Source: Caldalkalibacillus salinus (GTDB taxonomy: Bacteria; Bacillota; Bacilli; Caldalkalibacillales; JCM-10596). Taken from it: a stretch of DNA of 64,000 bases. Positions 19,661 to 27,543 of this stretch are shown piece by piece. The DNA lies in assembly GCF_016745835.1 (NCBI RefSeq), contig NZ_JAERVL010000006.1:186001-250000 (forward strand), given 5' to 3'. A program made the translations under genes and the position numbers. Each line of letters starts with the position of its first letter. Positions within the stretch are counted from its first letter, which is position 1. The notes below the pieces were generated by a model, which had not been told where the DNA came from, ran no database searches, and was given only the letters and a program-made list of their open reading frames with translations.

Positions 19661-19690
19661 ATTATAGTCACAGTTTATGACGGATGCCCA
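19661..19690 (-). promoter_or_regulatory. Likely promoter of the riboswitch-Fn3 transcript
   Basis: Minus-strand TATAAT lies at 19666-19661, about 16 bp upstream of the aptamer. The -35 (TGGGCA at about 19690-19685, 18-bp spacing) is poor, so the -10 carries the call. The 260 bp from 19691 to 19953 have a GC-rich block with a GTTGG/CCAAC hairpin near 19900 but no recognisable gene. Confidence 0.55.
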
Positions 19691-19953
19691 AATGTGTCAA
19701 TCGACTCATGATTAAATGGTGATAAAGGCCTATATAATTGGTATAAATAGTATAGAAAATACGTGTCATAATGACCATTAGTAGAAATCAGGTTCTACGT
19801 TGGATAGAAGACCTTCATAAAGGCGGTAGATCAACTCTCCGGCACAACCCACTATGTCGTGTGTCTGAGTTCATCTCGCTTTTATCATGGGTGGGGGTTG
19901 GCGCTTACCCCAACATAATATTGTAGAGCCAAAGATTAAATACAAATATCAAT

Positions 19954-19986
19954 AAAAAAGGATGGCCACATCAAAGTAGCCACCCC
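19954..19986 (-). terminator. Intrinsic terminator after hag
   Basis: Minus-strand GGTGGCTAC and GTGGCCATCC form an imperfect stem followed by TTTTTT, 16 bp past the flagellin stop. Confidence 0.85.
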
Positions 19987-20001
19987 TATCATGCATAGTC
20001 A

Positions 20002-20826
20002 TTATCTTAGTAATTGTAAAACACCTTGTGGGGTTTGATTTGCTTGTGCTAGCATCGCTTGAGACGCTTGTGTTAAAATGTTGTTCTTCGTGAACTCCAT
20101 CATTTCTGAAGCCATATCAACGTCTCTGATTCGGGATTCAGCCGCTTGAAGGTTTTCAGCTGTAGTCCCTAAATTATTGATCGTGTGCTCTAGGCGGTTT
20201 TGGTTCGCCCCCAGGTTAGCTCTTTCACTAGAAACGGATGTGATTGCAGTGTCAATTGCGGTTAGCTGTGCATCAAAATCACTCCCATCAGTGATAGTAA
20301 CCGTGTCAACACCCAAGGTTGAGGCTTGCATATCCCCTAATGAAATATCAACCGATTGCAGTTCATTTGCTCCGATCTGTAAACTAAATGTACCAGTGCC
20401 GTCTCCGCCAGTGCCATCTAAGAGCTTGGAACCGTTAAATTCTGTTGTGTCGGCAATACGATCGATCTCTGCAACCAGTTCATCGACTTCAGCCTGAAGT
20501 GCCGCTCTATCCTCTGTGGTGTTCGTGTCATTGGCAGCTTGTACTGTCAGTTCACGCATACGCTGTAAGATAGAGTGTGTTTCGTTTAAAGCGCCTTCAG
20601 CCGTTTGAATTAAAGAAATGCCATCTTGGGCGTTACGAGACGCTTGATTTAAACCGCGAATTTGTCCGCGCATTTTTTCAGAAATGGCAAGTCCCGCTGC
20701 ATCGTCTCCAGCACGGTTGATGCGCAGACCGGAAGATAGTTTCTCCAAAGAATTGGATACGTTCTGGTTGTTCATTGAAAGGGCACGATGTGTGTTTAAA
20801 GCACTGATATTATTATTAATTCTCAT
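20002..20826 (-). CDS. hag: Flagellin
   Basis: A 274-residue flagellin, the filament subunit. The conserved D0/D1 N-terminus is MRINNNISALNTHRALSMNN with LEKLSSGLRINRAGDDAAGL; the C-terminus ends in the D1/D0 helix and VLQLLR. The central variable domain is only about 70 residues, close to the B. subtilis type. ATG at 20826 follows AAGGAGGAATTTTGAC. It is monocistronic between a SigD promoter and a terminator. In B. subtilis hag follows csrA directly; here 5.8 kb of plus-strand catabolic genes intervene. Confidence 0.98.
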   Translation of the reverse strand: MRINNNISALNTHRALSMNNQNVSNSLEKLSSGLRINRAGDDAAGLAISEKMRGQIRGLNQASRNAQDGISLIQTAEGALNETHSILQRMRELTVQAANDTNTTEDRAALQAEVDELVAEIDRIADTTEFNGSKLLDGTGGDGTGTFSLQIGANELQSVDISLGDMQASTLGVDTVTITDGSDFDAQLTAIDTAITSVSSERANLGANQNRLEHTINNLGTTAENLQAAESRIRDVDMASEMMEFTKNNILTQASQAMLAQANQTPQGVLQLLR

Positions 20827-20835
20827 GTCAAAATT

Positions 20836-20874
20836 CCTCCTTGAATTTTAAGTGTTTTCCCACGTCCTTGTGGG
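20836..20874 (-). promoter_or_regulatory. CsrA-binding leader of hag
   Basis: The minus strand reads CCCACAAGGACGTGGG at 20874-20859, a 5-bp stem presenting AAGGAC in its loop, the known high-affinity CsrA target form. A second GGA lies in the Shine-Dalgarno AAGGAGGA at about 20843-20836. B. subtilis hag has the same two-site arrangement, with CsrA blocking translation until FliW removes it. Confidence 0.85.
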
Positions 20875-20921
20875 AAGCATTCCCCTTACTGGCCAGTAGG
20901 TTGAATAGCTTTCTACTACTA

Positions 20922-20948
20922 TTATCGGTTGATCAATGACAATGTTTA
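20922..20948 (-). promoter_or_regulatory. SigD promoter of hag
   Basis: Minus-strand TAAA at 20948-20945, 15-base spacer, ACCGATAA at 20929-20922. This is one mismatch from TAAA-N15-GCCGATAA and nearly the same as the flaG promoter. Confidence 0.88.
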
Positions 20949-21065
20949 GTCTTTTTTCTATCATTTTTTAATATTTTTTTTCCTCTCCCCAACGTATTAG
21001 ATCATTGTTCTTCTACCCGAACAGATGTGACATGACGCCTCTTTTGTGCCATAATGAAAGCGTTG

Positions 21066-21076
21066 AAAATTGCAAC
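21066..21076 (-). promoter_or_regulatory. GTTGCA-type motif at the start of the regulator gene
   Basis: The minus strand reads GTTGCAATTTT. Two copies of GTTGCATTTT occur upstream of the permease gene (22919, 22993). The position, 17 bp before the likely start codon, would suit autoregulation. Confidence 0.4.
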
Positions 21077-21093
21077 ATAAAGGGTTGATGGAC

Positions 21094-22854
21094 ATGATCA
21101 AAGCACTTTTAATCGCACCGTACCAAGGCTTAGTTGAAACAGCAAAAAAAATAAAGATACCTGAAGAGATACAATTAGATATGCGGGCCGCTAATTTGAG
21201 CGAGGCTGTGGACATCGCTCATTCCGCGGAAAGACAGGGCTATGAATTAATCATTAGCCGCGGAGGGACAGCCACCTTAATCCAGGAAGAGGTTACCATC
21301 CCTGTCGTTCATATCGATATCACTGGATATGACATGCTGAGAGTATTTACACTGATTCGGGATATGCAAAAAGGGGTGGCCTTAGTCGGATTCCCGAATA
21401 TTACTCGCGGAGCAGCCACATTATGCAGTATCCTCGAACAGGATGTACAGATCATTACGATCCACTCGTCAGATGAAGTACGGGGCCACTTAGAACAGCT
21501 TAGATTACAAGGTTACACCGTCGTGATTGGGGATGTGATCACGGTACAGGTTGCCGAACAAGTGGGGCTACGAGGCATCCTGATTACCTCGGGTAAAGAA
21601 GCGTTACTTGATGCCATAGAAGAGGGTAGAAGACTCTATACTTTGTTTCGTAAGGTCAAGCACCAGTCAGCTTACTTGAGAGATACGTTTCAGACCCTTC
21701 CGTCCGCTATGGTGCTCTTAGATGAGAGCGGGGCCATCATTGAGCATAATGACAAGTTCAATGCCTACGGATTAAGCCCTAACCGGACGGCCCCCGTTTT
21801 TCAGCAGCTTGTGAGGCGGGTGCTTGAAGGAGCAGGTGCTCAATGGGCCCAGTTAGACGACGAAGTTGGTACCTACGACTTACATGCCTTTCTCATAAAC
21901 ACAGCAGCCCCGCTAGTGGGGATTACGCTCGATCCTAGCCCCACACATCGTCAAAAGCAGGCTGTTAAAATCAATAACAGCCCGACTCATCTGCCTATTA
22001 TTGGGGAAAGCGAGCATACGCGTCGGTTACGCGAGAGAATTCATCACTACTATGCTCATACCGATCGCCCCGTCTGCATCATCGGGGAGCCAGGGACGGG
22101 GAAAGACACGGTCGCTCGTGCGATTCATTTTGAAACGTTTGCCTATGAATCTCCTATGATTGAGGTGGACGGCAAACGGGTGACAGCAGCGGAAATCGAT
22201 CGGCTCATGGTAGACCTGTTGAAGATACAAGAGGGTACAGTGCTGATCAAAACGCTCGAAGCCCTCAGCACAGAGACACAACAGGCCATACTCAGTCTGA
22301 TTAACAGTAAACCGGAAAAAGTGAGGGTGATCGCCCTCACAAACGGAACGTTAGAGACACTGGTCCAGCATGGCACATTTGACTACGACCTGTATGAAAT
22401 CGCCATGGCCTATCCCTTACACCTGCCGCCATTAAGGAAGAGAAAAGAGGACATTCCAGCGTTTGTCACTTATTTTCTAGCTGAGTTTCATACCGAAAAC
22501 GGCAATGAAACACTGGGCATGAAACAGGATGCCATAGACTATCTCAAAGCGTACGACTGGTCTGGCAACCTGACACAGTTGAAGCAAACGATTAGAGAGT
22601 TAAGCACCATGACCACGCAACATTATATCGATCTGCAAGAAGTGACAACATTACTGAGTAAACAAGCGTCGGCTCATGGGGATGTGCCTCAGCAAAAAGA
22701 GCTTCTCCCTTCTATCCCACTGCAAGGGACGTTAAAAGAGATAGAGCAGCAAGTGATTGAAAAAGTTCTGGTGGAAGAAAACCATAACCAAACGAAAGCA
22801 GCAAAGAGGCTGGGTATTAACCGCTCGACATTATGGCGTAAATTAAACGGATAG
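21094..22854 (+). CDS. PrpR_N-AAA+-Fis HTH transcriptional regulator with degenerate ATPase (sigma-54-independent?)
   Basis: A 586-residue regulator of the neighbouring catabolic genes, by position. Residues 1-180 match the PrpR_N sensor domain (IISRGGTATLIQE, VVIGDVITVQVAEQ). A PAS-like segment follows near 205-270. The AAA+ domain keeps Walker A GEPGTGKD and the LPPLRKRKEDIP motif, but the GAFTGA loop that contacts sigma-54 is missing, the Walker B acidic residues are replaced (GTVLIKTLEAL) and the FRxDLYYRL arginines are lost (FDYDLYEIA). A Fis-type HTH ends the protein (NQTKAAKRLGINRSTLWRKL). It probably acts through the main sigma factor, as TyrR does. ATG 21094 is preferred because AAAGGG is nine bases before it; ATG 21088 is possible. 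Confidence 0.88.
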   Translation: MIKALLIAPYQGLVETAKKIKIPEEIQLDMRAANLSEAVDIAHSAERQGYELIISRGGTATLIQEEVTIPVVHIDITGYDMLRVFTLIRDMQKGVALVGFPNITRGAATLCSILEQDVQIITIHSSDEVRGHLEQLRLQGYTVVIGDVITVQVAEQVGLRGILITSGKEALLDAIEEGRRLYTLFRKVKHQSAYLRDTFQTLPSAMVLLDESGAIIEHNDKFNAYGLSPNRTAPVFQQLVRRVLEGAGAQWAQLDDEVGTYDLHAFLINTAAPLVGITLDPSPTHRQKQAVKINNSPTHLPIIGESEHTRRLRERIHHYYAHTDRPVCIIGEPGTGKDTVARAIHFETFAYESPMIEVDGKRVTAAEIDRLMVDLLKIQEGTVLIKTLEALSTETQQAILSLINSKPEKVRVIALTNGTLETLVQHGTFDYDLYEIAMAYPLHLPPLRKRKEDIPAFVTYFLAEFHTENGNETLGMKQDAIDYLKAYDWSGNLTQLKQTIRELSTMTTQHYIDLQEVTTLLSKQASAHGDVPQQKELLPSIPLQGTLKEIEQQVIEKVLVEENHNQTKAAKRLGINRSTLWRKLNG

Positions 22855-22870
22855 GGGTATAAATATAGGA

Positions 22871-22908
22871 AAAGGCTGTCAGTCAACTATCATCCGACAG
22901 CCTTTTTA
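22871..22908 (+). terminator. Intrinsic terminator after the regulator gene
   Basis: An 8-bp stem GGCTGTC/GACAGCC flanked by AAA/TTT with a U-tract TTTTT, 17 bp past the stop codon. Confidence 0.9.
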
Positions 22909-22918
22909 TATTATAGTT

Positions 22919-23002
22919 GTTGCATTTTTAAACGATTAACTAACAACCGACCGCTTTTTATATCTATATTACTGAAGGCGCTTTAATTTTATGTTGCATT
23001 TT
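22919..23002 (+). promoter_or_regulatory. Pair of GTTGCATTTT motifs upstream of the permease gene
   Basis: Identical GTTGCATTTT decamers occur at 22919-22928 and 22993-23002, 74 bp apart, close to seven helical turns. A reverse copy with one difference lies at the regulator's own start. They are candidate sites for the PrpR_N-type regulator. No GG-N10-GC sigma-54 promoter is present here. Confidence 0.45.
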
Positions 23003-23028
23003 GAATCCATATGGTTTAATATTAAATT

Positions 23029-23042
23029 TGTAAACGCTTTTA
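23029..23042 (+). promoter_or_regulatory. Likely CcpA cre site
   Basis: TGTAAACGCTTTTA fits the catabolite-responsive element TGWAANCGNTNWCA with one mismatch. It lies 57 bp before the permease start, consistent with carbon catabolite repression of the island. Confidence 0.6.
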
Positions 23043-23098
23043 TACTTTCATTATTGTACGATTTTTAAACACCATATACAATGAAGGGGGACACCAAA

Positions 23099-24106
23099 AT
23101 GAAAATCAAACAGACATTAGACAGAATCCCAGGCGGTATGATGGTGGTGCCATTGTTGCTTGCTGCAACGCTCAACACATTTGCGCCTGATCTGCTCCGT
23201 ATCGGCAACTTTACACAAGCCTTATTCGTTGACGGGGCAGGCGTTTTAATTGCCCTATTTCTACTATGTACCGGAGCTCAAATTAACCTTAGAAATGTCG
23301 GCGTCAGTCTTGGAAAAGGGGCAACGTTACTTGGGACTAAGTGGCTCTTTGGTGCGACTGTCGGTTTAATCGCTTACATGTTTGCAGGTGATAACGGTTT
23401 ATGGCTCGGGCTTGCTCCTATTGCCATTATTGCGGCCATGACGAATAGTAACGGTGGTCTATACGTTGCCCTTGTCGGTCAGTACGGGGACAAAACGGAC
23501 CGCGCAGACTACTCATTACTCGCTTTAAATGACGGCCCTTTCTTCACCATGGTTGCGCTTTCGATCTTTGGCGCTATGGGGTTCGTTGACGGCATGTTCT
23601 CATTTGTATCCTTTATTTCAGTCTTACTCCCTATTATCGTAGGGATGGTGCTCGGTAACCTCGATGAAGAAATGAGAGATTTCTTAAATACTGGAAGCTC
23701 AATGTTAATTCCTTTCTTTGCTTTCGCGCTAGGAATGGGGATCGACTTTGCCAGCATTATTGAAGGTGGACTCGGTGGTATTATCCTCGGTCTGTTAACT
23801 GTTTTCGTCACAGGTACGGGTGGTTACTTCGTATTCAAGGCACTTAAATGGAACCCGATCGTGGGTGCTTCTGAAGGTTCAACAGCTGGTAATGCGGTTG
23901 CGACACCAGCCGCCATCGCTGCTGCTAGTGCAAGCTTTGCCCAAAACGTGGACATTGCAACGGTACAAGTGGCCGCTTCCACTGTGACAACGGCTATTCT
24001 ATTACCTTTATATGTCGCGTTCTTAGTCAAGCATCTTGAGCGGAAAGGCGTCCGTTTGCCAGAGGACTTTTCTGTGGAGAGTCAAAGAGAGAGCGTCTCA
24101 AAATAG
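23099..24106 (+). CDS. KdgT-family (2-keto-3-deoxygluconate permease-like) transporter
   Basis: A 335-residue membrane protein with about ten hydrophobic helices. The family signatures are the N-terminal IPGGMMVVPLLLAATLNTFAP region and the glycine/alanine-rich GASEGSTAGNAVATPAAIAA near residue 260. KdgT members are proton symporters for sugar acids. Here, next to a four-carbon acid sugar kinase and PdxA2, the substrate is more likely D-threonate or a related acid than KDG. ATG 23099 has AGGGGGACACC before it; the earlier in-frame ATG at 23081 lacks a ribosome-binding site. Confidence 0.88.
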   Translation: MKIKQTLDRIPGGMMVVPLLLAATLNTFAPDLLRIGNFTQALFVDGAGVLIALFLLCTGAQINLRNVGVSLGKGATLLGTKWLFGATVGLIAYMFAGDNGLWLGLAPIAIIAAMTNSNGGLYVALVGQYGDKTDRADYSLLALNDGPFFTMVALSIFGAMGFVDGMFSFVSFISVLLPIIVGMVLGNLDEEMRDFLNTGSSMLIPFFAFALGMGIDFASIIEGGLGGIILGLLTVFVTGTGGYFVFKALKWNPIVGASEGSTAGNAVATPAAIAAASASFAQNVDIATVQVAASTVTTAILLPLYVAFLVKHLERKGVRLPEDFSVESQRESVSK

Positions 24107-24127
24107 AACGTAAATGAGGGGATCAAC

Positions 24128-25420
24128 ATGACACAACTTATCGGTATGATAGCGGATGACTTAACAGGGGCTAACGATAGTGGCGTACAATTAGCAGAGA
24201 AAGGGATTCACACGTCGGTCCTTTTCGATATCCCAAACCGTCTTCAAAACCTAGATGCTGGGGTTGTGATTGACACCAATTCTAGAGCATTGTCTAGAGA
24301 GGCGGCGATGAGAGAAACAAAAAAAGCAGGCCTATTCTTAAAACAAGCAGGTTATAAGCATATCTATAAAAAAATGGATTCGACCCTGAGGGGACATATC
24401 GGCTCAGAATTACAAGCGTTAGCAGGTGTCTTTAATCCTGACTTTGTCTTTATCGCACCTGCCTTCCCCTCTATGGGCCGAACGACGACGAATGGGGTAC
24501 ACTATGTGCATGGGGTGCAAATCTCAAATACTGAAATCAGTCGAGACCCCAAGCATCCCGTAAAAGAATCATCCATTCCTAATATAATCGAACGTGAAAC
24601 AGGACAACGCGTCGGTTTAATCACGACAACGGATCTAGAAAGTAGGCCACGATTAAATGAGAAGTTGGCTGACTTTGTCAAAAGTGGTGTCACGTATATT
24701 GTGTCGGATGCTGAAAGCCAAGCCCATTTGCAACTCGCGACCCGAGCCATACTCAACTTTTCTGAGCGTATCATTTGGGCTGGTTCAGCAGGGCTAGCTG
24801 AAGTGCTTCCTGAAGAACTGCAGCTAGAGACGACAGACACACCACGTGATTTTTCACAGTCAGGACAAGTGTTGACGGTATGTGGTAGTCTTTCAGAGGT
24901 GACACAAAGCCAGGTCGCCTTTGCCATGAAACAGGAAGGAATCACGAATGTTGAAATTGATACGGTACAGATATTTGGCCCTGATTGGCCACGCGTGCGT
25001 CATGATATTATTTCCTCCTGCCTGCAAGGTTTAGAGCAAGGAGACGATCTCGTGCTCTATGTGCCCTCGCATGATAAGGTCAGAGAAGAGGTCAAAAGCA
25101 TCGGACAGCGTCTGGGTTTAAATGGATATGAGATTGGTGAGGGTATATCTAGCGCAATCGGGGAGGTCGTAGCCGAAGTGGTCAAAGCGCATGAAGCGTT
25201 GACTGCGCTTATTCTTACAGGCGGGGATACTGCAAAAGAATCTTCTCGTTTCCTTGGGGGGATTGGTTTTCGCTTAATCAAACAAATTGAAGCGGGTATC
25301 CCGCTTGGTACCCTTATCGGTACGCCGAGAGAGCTCACCATCGTCACAAAGGCGGGCGCTTTTGGAAAAGAAGATTCTATTTATAAGGCCATGCAAGAAT
25401 TGAAGGGAGTGCGTGTGTGA
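24128..25420 (+). CDS. dtnK: Four-carbon acid sugar kinase (DtnK/OtnK family)
   Basis: A 430-residue kinase of the former DUF1537 family. The N-terminal substrate-binding domain begins IGMIADDLTGANDSGVQLAE and contains YKKMDSTLRGHIGSEL; the C-terminal nucleotide-binding domain has LILTGGDTAKESSRFLGG. DtnK phosphorylates D-threonate to its 4-phosphate. The pairing with PdxA2 and absence of DenD/OtnC/OtnI genes points to the two-step D-threonate route. Spacing is 21 bp after the permease gene, and the stop codon overlaps the next start in TGATG. The assignment D-threonate versus D-erythronate is inference. Confidence 0.88.
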   Translation: MTQLIGMIADDLTGANDSGVQLAEKGIHTSVLFDIPNRLQNLDAGVVIDTNSRALSREAAMRETKKAGLFLKQAGYKHIYKKMDSTLRGHIGSELQALAGVFNPDFVFIAPAFPSMGRTTTNGVHYVHGVQISNTEISRDPKHPVKESSIPNIIERETGQRVGLITTTDLESRPRLNEKLADFVKSGVTYIVSDAESQAHLQLATRAILNFSERIIWAGSAGLAEVLPEELQLETTDTPRDFSQSGQVLTVCGSLSEVTQSQVAFAMKQEGITNVEIDTVQIFGPDWPRVRHDIISSCLQGLEQGDDLVLYVPSHDKVREEVKSIGQRLGLNGYEIGEGISSAIGEVVAEVVKAHEALTALILTGGDTAKESSRFLGGIGFRLIKQIEAGIPLGTLIGTPRELTIVTKAGAFGKEDSIYKAMQELKGVRV

Positions 25421-26418
25421 TGAAAAAACCAATTATCGGCATTACGATGGGAGACGCAGCTGGTGTCGGACCTGAAATTATCGTTAAAAGTCTACAAAGT
25501 CAAACCTTATATGAGCAAGCTCATCCGATCGTGATAGGTGATGCCAAAATGCTGAAGCGTGCGAGTGAGATCTTGAACATTGATATCACAATCAGAGAGA
25601 TCGACTCTGACGATGATCTCAGTACTCGTTTTGGTGAAATTGCTTGTTATGACTTAAATCTATTACCACAAGATCTGCCTTTTGGACAGGTATCATCTGC
25701 ATCAGGGCATGCTGCCTTTGAGTATTTACGAACGGCGATTGAATTAGCAAACGCAGGCAAAATCGATGCCATTTGTACAGCGCCACTAAATAAAGAAGCG
25801 CTTCATAAAGGCGGGCACATCTATCCAGGGCACACTGAAATCTTAGCTGACTTGACCGGAACGAAAGACTTTTCAATGATGCTTTCGTCCCCTAAGCTAA
25901 AGGTCATTCATGTGACAACACACGTCGGTTTGATCGATGCGATTAACATGATTAAACCGGAACGCGTCTACAATGTGATCCGTCTCGCTCATCAGACGCT
26001 GTCTCAATCCGGCATTGAGCAACCCAAAATTGGCGTGTGTGGGATCAATCCTCATGCGGGGGAGAACGGTTTGTTCGGCTATGGTGAAGAAGAGGAGAAG
26101 ATTATCCCTGCCGTCGGACGAGCTCAGGAGGAAGGCATCCATGTGGAAGGACCTCTACCGGCCGATACCTTATTCTTCCGTGCGCAGCGAGGAGACTTTG
26201 ATATTGTCGTTGCGATGTATCATGATCAGGGACATGGGCCGATCAAAGTACTCGGTCTAGAAGCCGGTGTCAACATCACCGTTGGCCTCCCTATCATTCG
26301 CACAAGCGTGGACCATGGTACTGCTTTTGATATTGCTGGTAAAGGCCTCGCCGATGAACGTAGTCTACTAGAAGCCTTACGCCAAGCGGTAGAGTTGGCA
26401 CCTCAAAAAGGATCGTAG
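25420..26418 (+). CDS. pdxA2: PdxA2-type 4-phospho-D-threonate 3-dehydrogenase
   Basis: A 332-residue PdxA-family NAD-dependent dehydrogenase. It begins KPIIGITMGDAAGVGPEII, and the metal-binding histidines are seen in YPGHTEILADLTG, GINPHAGENGLFG and MYHDQGHGPIKVL. In the PdxA2 subfamily the reaction is oxidation and decarboxylation of 4-phospho-D-threonate to DHAP. Linkage to dtnK and absence of vitamin B6 genes support this over 4-hydroxythreonine-4-phosphate dehydrogenase. The ATG at 25420 overlaps the kinase stop and has AAGGGAG nine bases upstream; an adjacent GTG at 25417 is less likely. Confidence 0.88.
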   Translation: MKKPIIGITMGDAAGVGPEIIVKSLQSQTLYEQAHPIVIGDAKMLKRASEILNIDITIREIDSDDDLSTRFGEIACYDLNLLPQDLPFGQVSSASGHAAFEYLRTAIELANAGKIDAICTAPLNKEALHKGGHIYPGHTEILADLTGTKDFSMMLSSPKLKVIHVTTHVGLIDAINMIKPERVYNVIRLAHQTLSQSGIEQPKIGVCGINPHAGENGLFGYGEEEEKIIPAVGRAQEEGIHVEGPLPADTLFFRAQRGDFDIVVAMYHDQGHGPIKVLGLEAGVNITVGLPIIRTSVDHGTAFDIAGKGLADERSLLEALRQAVELAPQKGS

Positions 26419-26468
26419 CCTCCAAGGCTCCAAGGCTCCAGGATTCATGAAACATGCATCACTCACTT

Positions 26469-26549
26469 GCCGCTCATGGGCCTCTCATGCCGCTCATAAA
26501 GCACTCGCAACAAACTGTCGTAAATCATAGCCAATCTTTAGCCGCTCAT
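26469..26549 (+). repeat. Three copies of GCCGCTCAT downstream of pdxA2
   Basis: GCCGCTCAT occurs at 26469, 26489 and 26541, and CTCCAAGG is repeated nearby (26421-26440). No gene is seen between 26419 and 26571. This looks like small-scale slippage in a non-coding spacer. Confidence 0.6.
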
Positions 26550-26571
26550 GAGCAGGGCTTCGGGCGAATAA

Positions 26572-26625
26572 GAATAACCCATGTGGTCTAGTTTGTAACC
26601 TAGGCCGCATGGGTTATTTCTTTTT
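26572..26625 (+). terminator. Bidirectional terminator between pdxA2 and csrA
   Basis: AATAACCCATG at 26573 pairs with CATGGGTTATT at 26608-26618, followed on the plus strand by TCTTTTT. The opposite strand has a weaker T-rich tail, so it may also end the convergent csrA transcript. Confidence 0.85.
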
Positions 26626-26658
26626 AATTATGGTTATATTTGATTAAGTATATTTTGA

Positions 26659-26931
26659 TTAGTCATCATCTGCAGCGTGGTGGGCATTCTTCTTCTCAGG
26701 TACCGTGTGGTTGTTGAGTTCTATGAGTTCACTTAACTCAATACTCGATTGGGAAGCTGCTGCTCTATTCTCCTCTTGTATAGAAAGATACACTTCCTTA
26801 CGGTGGATTGAGATATGCTTCGGAGCCTCAACCCCTAGCTTGATCGTATCTCCTTCTACGGCTACGACCTTAATCTCAATCTCCTCGTCTATGATAATAG
26901 ATTCTCCTTTTTTTCTGGACAGCACTAACAT
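26659..26931 (-). CDS. csrA: Carbon storage regulator CsrA
   Basis: A 90-residue RNA-binding dimer that represses flagellin translation. The core [20 protein letters not shown] with [15 protein letters not shown] contains the conserved RNA-binding R6 and the [12 protein letters not shown] loop. The C-terminal extension after residue 55 (to HHAADDD) is longer than in most CsrA proteins and acidic or serine-rich. The gene is 3 bp downstream of fliW, which encodes its antagonist. The predicted target hairpin lies in the hag leader. Confidence 0.97.
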   Translation of the reverse strand: MLVLSRKKGESIIIDEEIEIKVVAVEGDTIKLGVEAPKHISIHRKEVYLSIQEENRAAASQSSIELSELIELNNHTVPEKKNAHHAADDD

Positions 26932-26934
26932 GAC

Positions 26935-27426
26935 TTAACCCCCCGTCGTCGCATCTCTTGGGCTTGTCGTTTGGGTCGTTTGGCCTGGGCTTGATGTGCT
27001 AGCGTTTTGGAAAAGAGGTTGCTTAATGAGGTAATCTTCCTCTAACACGATCTGTTTACCCTGTCTGTTGTGGGTATGAATGATGACTGGGGCTTTCAGG
27101 TTTGTTGTGGCATGTTTCAAGCTGTCGGTGACCGTCACGAGTGTAAACACTTGGATGTCCTCAGGCTTTTGTATATTTAATTCCTTTAACACCTGGTCTT
27201 TTAACGTGAAGTCATAATCTTTGAAGAAGGTCAGTGTATCTAAAAGGATAAAAGATAAACTTTCTTCCTCTACAGATTGTAAATAGTAGAAGGACGTTTC
27301 ACCTTCCTGGGCCGGTATGAGTACAAAACCGTGCTTGTCTTCAAAGCCAAGGAGACCTTTATTGAAGTGAAGGATACGGTCTTCTTCTATCTGTAGCTCT
27401 CCGAATCTCGTAGTCTGAAGTTGCAT
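26935..27426 (-). CDS. fliW: Flagellar assembly factor FliW
   Basis: A 163-residue protein that binds both flagellin and CsrA and so couples flagellin translation to export. The sequence FNKGLLGFEDKHGFVLIPA and FFKDYDFTL match the family. The last 25 residues are threonine/serine-rich (TQTTSPRDATTGG) and beyond the usual domain end. ATG at 27426 has GGAGGGAGCTC upstream. The B. subtilis yviE gene that normally separates flgL from fliW is absent; instead there are 117 bp of AT-rich spacer. Confidence 0.95.
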   Translation of the reverse strand: MQLQTTRFGELQIEEDRILHFNKGLLGFEDKHGFVLIPAQEGETSFYYLQSVEEESLSFILLDTLTFFKDYDFTLKDQVLKELNIQKPEDIQVFTLVTVTDSLKHATTNLKAPVIIHTHNRQGKQIVLEEDYLIKQPLFQNASTSSPGQTTQTTSPRDATTGG

Positions 27427-27543
27427 GAGCTCCCTCCGTTCATCTCCTTTGACACGTTAACGTTATTTTTATTCTGGCGGCTTATGGTATCAGATGCTAT
27501 TCTTTATTCTTTCAGATGCTACTCTTCATTATTTTTGATCCCA

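Noticed and set aside
22930-23098. Sigma-54 promoter upstream of the permease gene
   Set aside because: I looked for GG-N10-GC with TGGCAC/TTGC elements and found none at the right spacing, and the regulator lacks GAFTGA.
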